From: Diphasiastrum complanatum
Taxonomy: Eukaryota > Streptophyta > Lycopodiopsida > Lycopodiales > Lycopodiaceae
Reading direction: 5' to 3'
NCBI GenBank assembly: GCA_029204225.1
Contig: CM055098.1
Span: 55,250,282 to 55,314,281, forward strand
DNA length: 64,000 bases
Part shown: piece by piece, positions 56,598-64,000 of the stretch
Layout of the letters: each line of letters starts with the position of its first letter
Numbering within the stretch: position 1 is the stretch's first letter
Program-made: the position numbers and the translations under genes
The notes under the pieces: model-generated
What the model was told of the DNA's origin: nothing
The model's database searches: none
The model's input: only the letters and a program-made list of their open reading frames with translations

Positions 56598-59500
56598 ATG
56601 ACCACTCCTCAGGGACCTGATCAACCCCCGGAGAGAGGCTTCGACGAACTTGAAACAGAAGCCTTGGCTTACAAAAAAGGGAAGGAACCCATGGAAGTGG
56701 AAGAACAGGAACAGTTCGCCGAAGAACTCGACGAACTGGTTACCAAGGAGCAGTTTCTCCAATTGGTAACAGAAGTGGATGAACTGAAGTTGGCATTAGC
56801 CAATTTCAAGTCCAGTGTGGACGACTCGTTCGCTGAACTCAAAAACTTGTTTTTGAGTTCCGCGAAAGGAAGCCTTCCCTCCACTTCTCAGTTATCCCCT
56901 TCTCCACTTCCATCAGTTTCGGGTGAGACTTTACGGTCTCACCCCAGTGTTTTTAAAGATTTAAAGCCTCCTACTTTTAATGGGGAAGAGAAGGATAGAA
57001 ATGCAGATATTCTACAAACCTTCCTCAGCAAATGGAAGAACATTCATGCTCTTAAACAGACCCCTGACCATTTGCAAGCAATTGAGGCCAGTCTTTCTTT
57101 AGGGCCTATGGCCTATAAGTGGTGGTTAAATCTCCAGGAGACTGGGCAGACTCCCCGGTCATGGAAAGCTTTTGAAGAAGCTTTCCTAAGAGAATTTCTA
57201 CCAGAGAATGAACTTGATAGAGCCTGGGAAGCCTGGGAAAGAACAGTAATGGACAAGTCCCTCATCCAATATATCTCGCAGTATCGAGAAGCAATTTTAA
57301 AGATTAAAAATATGGATGACTATCAAAAAATCAGGGGATTTGTCCGTGGCCTCAAAGATGAATATAAAGTAGAGGTCCAGAGAAACTCGCCTACTACCCT
57401 TGAGCAAGCTCTCAGATATGCTCAAATCTATGATGATTCAGTGGGTAGGAAGAGAGCGAGACAGCAACCACTTTCTGAGCAGCTTCCTCAGAAAGACTTT
57501 CAATTTAAAAAGAAATTTTTAAAAAGAAAGAAAGAAGATAAATTTAAAGGTGAAGCTCCTCAGAAACGCCCTTCACTCATACAGCCCTTAAAACCAGATG
57601 ATTTTGAGAAAGCCAAACAAGAACGTTTGTGCTTTGTGTGTATGGGCAAGGGACACACAGTCAGACAGTGTCCCAAGGGGCCTTTCACTAAAAAAGATAA
57701 AAAACAAGTTCATCTTGTTCAGACTGTATGTTTCCCCAGTGACTCGGCAGCTTCCGAGATCAAAGTGTATCATGAAGATCATGAACACTGTTGCCAGCTG
57801 ACCTCTGCAATGCTAGCGAGACCCTTCAGCTTTGGGCCGCATGACCTAGTACGTATGCATGGGAAAGTTGGTAACCAGTCAGTAAGAGTCATGGTTGATG
57901 ATGGGGCAACCCATAATTTCATCAACCACACCCTGGTTAAAAAGCTTAAACTACCAGAAGTACCTAGTCAGCATAGGTACATAGTTTCATTAGCTAAGGG
58001 TGAAGATAAAAAAATATGGGAAACTATGGTAAGTAAGTTAAATCTTGGTATTCAGGGGTACCAAGATCAAATAAACTTTCAGATAATGCACCTGGATCGA
58101 ACAGACATTGTTCTCGGGAGAGATTGGCTCTACAGTTTAGGACCTTCCCTCCACAGAAACTATCAGGAGAACACCCTCAGCTTTCAGTATAAAGGCCGAG
58201 AGATCCAGTTGCATGGGGAGCATGATGTTCCCAACAGCCCTATGGTCTGCAGTTCAGAGCTCTGTCAGCTAATCGGAGACGAAGACCATCAGGTATTCTT
58301 ATGTGACTTTCAGTTTATTCCTGAAGTTTCTATTTCCAGTTCTATTCAGCAGAAAATCAGTAAATTAGAAACTTTATTGTCTAAATTTAAAGATGTTTTT
58401 CCTGAAGATTTGCCACATGGTTTACCACCTAGCAGAGAGGTAGATCATGTAATAAACCTAGTACCAGGTACAGCACCTGTTTCTAAACCTCCGTATCGGG
58501 TCAGCCGAACAGAGGATGAAGAAATAACTAGGCAGTTAACAGACTATCTTGGGAAAGGCCAAATTCAGACCAGTAGTTCACCATGGGCCTCACCAGTCCT
58601 ATTGGTGAAAAAGAAGGAGGGGTCTATGCGTCTTTGCGTAGATTACAGAGCCCTCAATAAAGTCACAATTAAGAATAAATACCCTATGCCTCGGGCAGAC
58701 GAGTTGTTTGATCAACTCGACGGGGCTAAGTTTTTCAGCAAAATAGACCTCAGAACGGGATATCATCAAGTCCGTCTAAAATCGGAAGATGTCTCGAAAA
58801 CAGCTTTTAGGACTCGTCACGGTCATTATGAGTTTAAGGAGATGCCATTTGGGCTCACAAATGCTCCAGCTACCTTTATGACCTTGATGAACAGTGTCCT
58901 CAGACCATACTTGGGTAAGTTTGTAGTCGTATTTTTAGATGACATCCTCGTCTACAGCAAAACGAGGAAGGAGCATCTAAAACACCTCAGAAAGGTGTTT
59001 CGACTGCTCAGAAAGCATAAGCTTTATGCTAAACAATCCAAGTGTGAATTCTTCGTTGAAGAAGTAGCATATTTGGGTCACATTATCTCTTCAGATGGGA
59101 TTAAGATGGACCCAAATAAGGTTAAAGCCATACTCAGTTGGCTGAGACCTCAGAATATTTTGGAACTTCAAATCTTTCTTGGTCTGGCGGGATATTACAG
59201 ACGATTTGTCAAGGAATATGCTCAGATAGCAGTCCCTATGACAAATCTCCTTAAGGGGAAGGGAAAGGAGTTCATTTGGGAGTCCGCACAACAGGAGAGC
59301 TTTGATGCTCTCAAAACAGCCTTAGCTACAGCACCAGTTTTAAAGGTCGTCGACCCCAATCAGCCATTTGTGGTCGAAACAGATGCTAGCGACTTTGCAG
59401 TAGGTGCTGTGCTAACTCAGGGTGGACGACCAGTTGCGTTCGAGAGTAAAAAACTCGAGCCAGCACAGACTAGGTATAGTGCCTATAAAAAGGAACTCTT

Positions 59501-61355
59501 TTCTATAGTCCATGCCCTTAAGACTTGGAGGCATTATTTGTATGGTGCCAACTTTGAGGTCCTGACAGACCATGAGAGTCTCAGATACCTTTGCAATCAA
59601 CCTGAGCTTAGAGGTCGGAAAGCTCGTTGGGCAGAGTTGATGCAAGAGTTTGACATGTCTATCAGATATAGGCGTGGAAAATTCAATACAGTAGCAGATG
59701 CCCTTAGCAGAATGCCTATGATAAACGAGCTGAGTTTTACTCAGATTCGTAATGAGTTACTCGAGTCCTTGAGAGGGAAATGCCAGCATGATGCATTCTT
59801 CTCTATTATCTGGAACTCAGTCCAGAACAGACAGTTACAGACTCCAGAACCAGTTCCCGGGGCTGGTTCCAGTTCATCCAAGAATACGGCAGCTTCCGTT
59901 GAGGATGATGATGAGTCCGAGTATACGTCGTCAGATGACGTTGAGGATTCTGAGCCTGTATTACCCAAGCAAACCCCAGTGGTTGAGGGTCAGTTGACTC
60001 AAGGATTCAAATGGAAACAGTATTCCATTCAGGATGAGTACTTGCTCTATAGAGATAGAGTATGTGTCCCCAATTCAGAGGATTATAGGCAGCAGGTCCT
60101 ATATGAATGTCATGACAATCCTAGCGCGGGACACCCAGGCATACAGAAGACCTATGAGCTTCTTCGTAGGCAATTTTTCTGGCCCAGTATGAAAAGGGAC
60201 GTCCACCAGTATGTAACCAGTTGCCAGAAATGTCAAGTAAATAAAGCAGAGCGTTTAAAGGCAGGAGGGTTGTTGCATCCCTTAGAAATACCAGCTGGTA
60301 AATGGGAGAGTATCTCCATGGATTTTATAGTAGGCCTGCCTAAAACCCAAAAGGGTAATGACGCTATATGGGTCACAGTTGACCGTCTGACCAAAATGGC
60401 TCATTTTATTCCGACCAAAACAACCGTTAGAGCTCCAGAGTTAGCGAGGTTGTTTGTAGACGGGCTATTTAAATTGTACGGTCTACCTTCCGGCATAGTC
60501 AGCGACCGGGACAGTAAGTTTACTGGAAATTTTTGGAAGGCAGTATTCCATCATCTCCATACTAAACTTAATATGAGTACCACCGACCATCCACAGACGG
60601 ACGGTCAAACAGAAAGGGTAAATCAAGTGCTGGAGGATATGCTTCGTGCATACGTCAGCAAGAGGCAGACTAATTGGGAGGAGTATCTCTCGATATTAGA
60701 GTTTGCTTACAACAGTACCAAACATTCAGCTACGGGATACAGCCCATTTATGCTGATGTACGGTTTTCAGCCACGCTCACCCACAGCTGTAGGGTTTAAA
60801 CAAGAAAAAGTTGAAGCAGCCAGAAACTTTTTAGAAGACCTAAACCAGATGATAGAACATGCTAAGCGTAGCATTAGGCAGTCCCAGGATCGAGCCAGGC
60901 ATTATGCAGATCCACACAGACGGGATGTGCAGTTCTCCACTGGTGAGAAAGTCTACTTGAGAGTCCCAGTTGACTCTAAAACCCTCAAATCAGGAGTGTG
61001 TGCTAAGTTGTCTCCAAGGTATTGTGGTCCCTTTACCATCAGTAGGAGACTAGGCGAGGTCACCTATGAACTAGAACTCCCACACAGCAGTAAGGTTTTT
61101 CCAGTCTTTCATGTAAGTCAGTTACGAAAAGCCTTAACCAGATCAGACAATCTGGTAGGGGACAGTGTTCTAGTTCTCCCATTGGATCCTCAACAACCTC
61201 CACATGAACCAGAGGAGATTCTTGATAGTAGAGAGACGCAGACTCGTCATACTCTATACCGAGAATATCGGTTAAGTGGAATGATCAGCCTGTTGAGAAT
61301 GCCACTTGGAAAAGAGGCAGCGTCCTTCGCAAAATTTTTCCAGACTTTGTCTTAG
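56598..61355 (+). CDS. Chromovirus Gag-Pol polyprotein, 1585 aa, chromodomain frameshifted
   Basis: A single open frame from the ATG at 56598. Approximate residue positions: gag core from 114 ([13 protein letters not shown], then [15 protein letters not shown]) and the CCHC knuckle near 344 ([14 protein letters not shown]). Protease is near 430 ([12 protein letters not shown], with Asp where Ser/Thr usually follows the catalytic Asp; GRDWLYSLG). RT follows from about 610, with VDYRALNK near 675 and the catalytic FLDD near 779. RNase H starts near 927 (ETDAS...). The integrase zinc finger is near 1171-1210 ([15 protein letters not shown]), with D, D and E near 1240, 1300 and 1336. A GPF-type module lies near 1474. 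Past about 61269 the frame diverges from the chromodomain, which continues in another frame to a TAA at 61373-61375 just before the polypurine tract. Confidence 0.95.
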   Translation: MTTPQGPDQPPERGFDELETEALAYKKGKEPMEVEEQEQFAEELDELVTKEQFLQLVTEVDELKLALANFKSSVDDSFAELKNLFLSSAKGSLPSTSQLSPSPLPSVSGETLRSHPSVFKDLKPPTFNGEEKDRNADILQTFLSKWKNIHALKQTPDHLQAIEASLSLGPMAYKWWLNLQETGQTPRSWKAFEEAFLREFLPENELDRAWEAWERTVMDKSLIQYISQYREAILKIKNMDDYQKIRGFVRGLKDEYKVEVQRNSPTTLEQALRYAQIYDDSVGRKRARQQPLSEQLPQKDFQFKKKFLKRKKEDKFKGEAPQKRPSLIQPLKPDDFEKAKQERLCFVCMGKGHTVRQCPKGPFTKKDKKQVHLVQTVCFPSDSAASEIKVYHEDHEHCCQLTSAMLARPFSFGPHDLVRMHGKVGNQSVRVMVDDGATHNFINHTLVKKLKLPEVPSQHRYIVSLAKGEDKKIWETMVSKLNLGIQGYQDQINFQIMHLDRTDIVLGRDWLYSLGPSLHRNYQENTLSFQYKGREIQLHGEHDVPNSPMVCSSELCQLIGDEDHQVFLCDFQFIPEVSISSSIQQKISKLETLLSKFKDVFPEDLPHGLPPSREVDHVINLVPGTAPVSKPPYRVSRTEDEEITRQLTDYLGKGQIQTSSSPWASPVLLVKKKEGSMRLCVDYRALNKVTIKNKYPMPRADELFDQLDGAKFFSKIDLRTGYHQVRLKSEDVSKTAFRTRHGHYEFKEMPFGLTNAPATFMTLMNSVLRPYLGKFVVVFLDDILVYSKTRKEHLKHLRKVFRLLRKHKLYAKQSKCEFFVEEVAYLGHIISSDGIKMDPNKVKAILSWLRPQNILELQIFLGLAGYYRRFVKEYAQIAVPMTNLLKGKGKEFIWESAQQESFDALKTALATAPVLKVVDPNQPFVVETDASDFAVGAVLTQGGRPVAFESKKLEPAQTRYSAYKKELFSIVHALKTWRHYLYGANFEVLTDHESLRYLCNQPELRGRKARWAELMQEFDMSIRYRRGKFNTVADALSRMPMINELSFTQIRNELLESLRGKCQHDAFFSIIWNSVQNRQLQTPEPVPGAGSSSSKNTAASVEDDDESEYTSSDDVEDSEPVLPKQTPVVEGQLTQGFKWKQYSIQDEYLLYRDRVCVPNSEDYRQQVLYECHDNPSAGHPGIQKTYELLRRQFFWPSMKRDVHQYVTSCQKCQVNKAERLKAGGLLHPLEIPAGKWESISMDFIVGLPKTQKGNDAIWVTVDRLTKMAHFIPTKTTVRAPELARLFVDGLFKLYGLPSGIVSDRDSKFTGNFWKAVFHHLHTKLNMSTTDHPQTDGQTERVNQVLEDMLRAYVSKRQTNWEEYLSILEFAYNSTKHSATGYSPFMLMYGFQPRSPTAVGFKQEKVEAARNFLEDLNQMIEHAKRSIRQSQDRARHYADPHRRDVQFSTGEKVYLRVPVDSKTLKSGVCAKLSPRYCGPFTISRRLGEVTYELELPHSSKVFPVFHVSQLRKALTRSDNLVGDSVLVLPLDPQQPPHEPEEILDSRETQTRHTLYREYRLSGMISLLRMPLGKEAASFAKFFQTLS

Positions 61356-61386
61356 AGGACCAAGACGGTTCTTAAGGGGGAGGGAG

Positions 61387-61744
61387 TGTTACGAGCTCGT
61401 AACCAGTGCCGAACCCTAGAGAACACAGATAGGTCAGATACCACAGTCAGGGTCGTGTCCAGCGTACATGACCAACAGGGCAAGACAGTGTGAGTAGTGT
61501 GCCCCAGCACGGTCCATAGCCATGGCGGGCCTAACACAGCCTAGGGACCCTGTCAGCAGGATAGGGCCCCCAGTTGGGTCCCGACGTGCAGTCGGCCACG
61601 TCAGTGCCACATGGCCGACACTTGGCAGTAGCATGCTACCAGTCCTCACACTGGGCTAGGAGGGGCTTACTCTATATCAGGGAGTAGGCAAGGTTGGGTG
61701 GATCAGTTAGTGTTTGCCCTACTGTGGTGTTAGGATCTATTACA
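61387..61744 (+). repeat. 3' LTR of the chromovirus (358 bp)
   Basis: Same as the 5' LTR except for about one base, preceded by the polypurine tract AAGGGGGAGGGAG and followed by the target duplication ACTAT. Confidence 0.97.
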
Positions 61745-63139
61745 ACTATGCCTTCTTGTTGTGGTGTATGTGGAGCGAAAACTTACCTCTTGATCACATT
61801 TTCCTTGCAAAAAGCATTGAACTCTCTAGAGGTGTACTCAACTCCCTTGTCCAATTTGAGCACCTCCATCCTCTTACCCGTCTAATTCTTAGCTAAAGCC
61901 TTGAACTGCTTGAGGTACTTGATAGCTTTAGATTTCTGTCTCAGAAAACAAACCCATTCCTTTCGTGCGAAGCCATCCACAAAAATCATGAAGTAGTATG
62001 CCCACTTGCAAATCTAGTTTGCATGAGACTACACAAATCTGAATGCACAAGTTCAAGTATTCCTTTGCCCTAGTAGGACTCTCCTTTGAGAATCTTTGTT
62101 TTTATTGTTTCCCCATAGCACAAGATTCACATAAATGAACACTAGGCTTGATGTTAGGAGGGATCATCATATTAAGCCTTTAAGCACTTGTAAGCTTTGA
62201 TAATTGAGATGGACATACCTTCTTTGCCACAACCTGTCATAGTTTGCATGCTTGGTTAATAAAGCTTGTTGAGTAGGAATGGTTGCATACAACTTGTAAA
62301 GTCCATCCTCATGCAATCCCTTGAATTGATCTTGTGATTGTGCTTCTTATCCTTCAACAAATATATCAATTCATCAAACTCAACTGTCATGTTTTGTTTG
62401 GTAATGGCTCCACACTTGTTGCCCATCACTTAACTCTTCAAAGGCATTGAACCCACTCCTATGAAGAGTCATATGCTTCGAGGCCCCATAATCAATGTAC
62501 CATCAACCATATGCAGATTGTCTAGCCAATGTGGAAGAGAATAACTCAAGTTGACTCTTGACTTGTGTCTCTCCCTTGTTGAGATCGACGTAATTTTCAT
62601 AAGCATATCAAAACTATAAGCACCACATCCGTGTCAATGACACTCTCTCCAATCTCTCCAAAAATAGCAATTTGTTCTTGACGGTCCTTGGCCTTCATAA
62701 AATGTTCATTTATTCAATCAAGTCCATTGTAAGATTGTGTGATTTGTTCTTCAAGTACATGACCCTTGATGATGAATACTAAAGGTCTTTTTTCTTTGAT
62801 CTTGCCACACTATGTGGCCCTACAAGCCCTTATCCAAGATCCAATTGGCACTACAATCTATTATCATTCTAGGTAGAAAGTGCACCCTACTAGAAGGTAA
62901 ATTGCTCCAAGAAGCTTCTAGCAATTTCACTCCAAAATCAGCAAATTATATATGAATGTCTTCCCCTTGAAGAGTGGTCTCAAATGGTGCTAACTGCACC
63001 CCAATTTGACCTATGTAGAAGATTTGCTTCCTCTCTCAAAATTGACAAGCTTGGAGAAGATCCCAATCTTCGATAAGACCATTTCTAAACTAGTTCTCTC
63101 CCTCACATGCCCACAGTTCTACAACTTGCTCTAATACCA
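61745..63139 (-). pseudogene. Upstream half of the split copia element
   Basis: On the minus strand, broken frames run from the primer site through protease and pre-integrase remnants to integrase (FMIFVDGFARKEWVCFLRQK, MEVLKLDKGVEYTSREFNAF, APHTPQQEG). They end exactly at the gypsy target duplication. Joining across the insertion restores the expected order of the integrase region but not an open frame. Confidence 0.75.
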
Positions 63140-63299
63140 TGAAAAAATCAAAGGCCTAGCTATGGAGTATCTTAACCCCTAGAGAAGACACAAATCATAA
63201 AAGCTGGAGAGACCTAACTCAAAATGATGGAGAATGCTAAACATACAAAGGAATTGCTTAAGCTCCTCAACACATATGTTGGACTCCAAAAAGGTGATT

Positions 63300-64000
63300 G
63301 AATAGGTATTGGACTAGAGTGTGGAGGCTATTTGAAAGCAACAATCAAGGGTTTGATAATGGCTCAGCATGATCAACAAGTAAGGCTAAATCACTTAGAG
63401 GAAGCAATATTTGACCAATTTGCATAAATCAAGAACATTATGAATCCAAGTTTCCAAAAGATAAAGAAAACCTTGGGAGAACTAAAACCTCATTCTACAC
63501 CGAAAGGTTGCTATACATGCTATACAAATGTTTCCCCTTGTTTTGCAGGTACACTAAAATTGTCCAAGGAGGAGCTAAAGTCTTTTCCTTCATTTGCCTT
63601 TGCCAAAGTTCCATGGCAAGGGTATTGCCAAGGAGGCAGATTGGACAGTTGGATATTGTATTTGATTCACAACAAAAAGGGGGTGAAAATAGCATTCTTT
63701 TTGCTACTCTTTAACTTATTCACAAGTTTGACATACAAATGGTGGTTAGCATGCATTTAAAAAAAAAGCTAAGTAAACTACCATTAGACAATACTTGGGT
63801 TATGTTCAAGGATGTGTTCTTAAATGAATTTGCAAATATGCATGATGCAACGGAAGCTTGGCCAAACTCATATATTGTCTGCAAGAGGGATTGCTCAATG
63901 AATATGGCACAAAACTGTAGGGATCATCTTGCCTTAATCCTCGGTTACAAATGAGTCATAACTATGCAAGTGATATTGGCTCTGTGGTTTGAAAAATGTG
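63300..64000 (+). pseudogene. Decayed gypsy gag fragment
   Basis: Broken plus-strand frames look like a gag core. GRLDSWILYLIHNKKGVKIA and TSLTYKWWLACI lie near 63640-63760, then NTWVMFKDVFLNEFANMHDA near 63795-63855. The layout fits the gag pattern KLDxW...YKWW...TWxxFKxxFLxEF. No LTR is visible and the fragment runs to the window edge. Confidence 0.55.

Larger units (their letters stand above)
55532..61744 (+). mobile_element. Nearly intact chromovirus-type Ty3/gypsy retrotransposon
   Basis: A complete 6213-bp element with two 358-bp LTRs that differ at about one position and flanking 5-bp duplications ACTAT (55527-55531 and 61745-61749). It has an iMet primer site TGGTATCAGAGCC (55891-55903), one long gag-pol frame and a polypurine tract (61374-61386). 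The near identity of the LTRs indicates recent insertion. It lies inside the integrase of an older copia element on the opposite strand. Confidence 0.97.
54116..63288 (-). mobile_element. Decayed copia element, split by a younger gypsy insertion
   Basis: Short related LTR-like ends at 54116-54265 and 63140-63288 share AAATCAAAGGCCTAGCTATGG and further blocks. On the minus strand a primer site TGGTATTAGAGC (63128-63139) follows the upper LTR. Between them lie a protease remnant (near 62530, YGASKHMTLHRSGFNAFEEL), a pre-integrase CESC motif (near 62110), integrase pieces and an RT start (EEYDSIMQNMWKLMDFPDGKPPIGCNWV). An RNase H tail follows (KHIEVDQHFI, near 54340). Many stops and deletions are present. 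No matching target duplication was found. Confidence 0.75.

Noticed and set aside
1..64000. CRISPR arrays, bacterial operons, rRNA or tRNA genes
   Set aside because: None seen; repeats are transposon or satellite type and genes have spliceosomal introns.

Overview
The window reads as nuclear DNA of a land plant with a transposon-rich genome. The evidence is spliced genes with GT/AG introns, a plant-type plastid protoporphyrinogen oxidase, an h-type thioredoxin, and many Ty1/copia and Ty3/gypsy LTR retrotransposons at all stages of decay. One intron of the oxidase gene is about 13.3 kb and is packed with nested elements. That fits a fern, gymnosperm or similar large genome, but the species cannot be fixed from the sequence.

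Layout. Positions 1-4713 hold the 3' part of a decayed Ty3/gypsy element: RNase H, integrase, an unusual extra reading frame after integrase, a polypurine tract and a 3' LTR. A minus-strand LTR with a tRNA-Asp-type primer site follows (4714-5581). Positions 5582-8449 are intergenic and contain an inverted-repeat structure. Positions 8450-15892 (+) carry a six-exon gene for a 362-aa protein with two degenerate UBZ/C2H2-like fingers; I do not recognise its family. A 717-bp non-autonomous hAT element with an 8-bp target duplication lies at 16622-17338. A three-exon thioredoxin h gene occupies 20076-20876 (-). Positions 24218-30830 are a mosaic of minus-strand copia fragments, a second unusual reading frame, and an inverted copia segment.

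Positions 32931-51836 (-) carry eight consecutive 3' exons of protoporphyrinogen oxidase. They splice in phase to 411 codons plus a stop; the N-terminal exon(s) must lie beyond the right edge. The 13.3-kb intron (37932-51240) holds a decayed gypsy RT fragment and a gypsy derivative that keeps gag and protease but has no recognisable RT or integrase. A gag-protease copia element with a perfect 5-bp target duplication is inserted inside that derivative's 5' LTR.

Positions 52950-64000 hold a truncated minus-strand relative of the gypsy derivative, then a decayed copia element (54116-63288). A nearly intact chromovirus (55532-61744, target duplication ACTAT, about one LTR mismatch) has inserted into that element's integrase region. 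Its 1585-codon gag-pol frame is open, but a one-base loss near 61269 appears to disrupt the C-terminal chromodomain. A decayed gag fragment closes the window.

The only host genes I can support are the finger protein, thioredoxin h and protoporphyrinogen oxidase; they look functionally unrelated. The observations most worth following up are the extra retroelement reading frames, the gag-protease-only elements that presumably need enzymes in trans, and the LTR-tip palindromes shared by several otherwise different LTRs.
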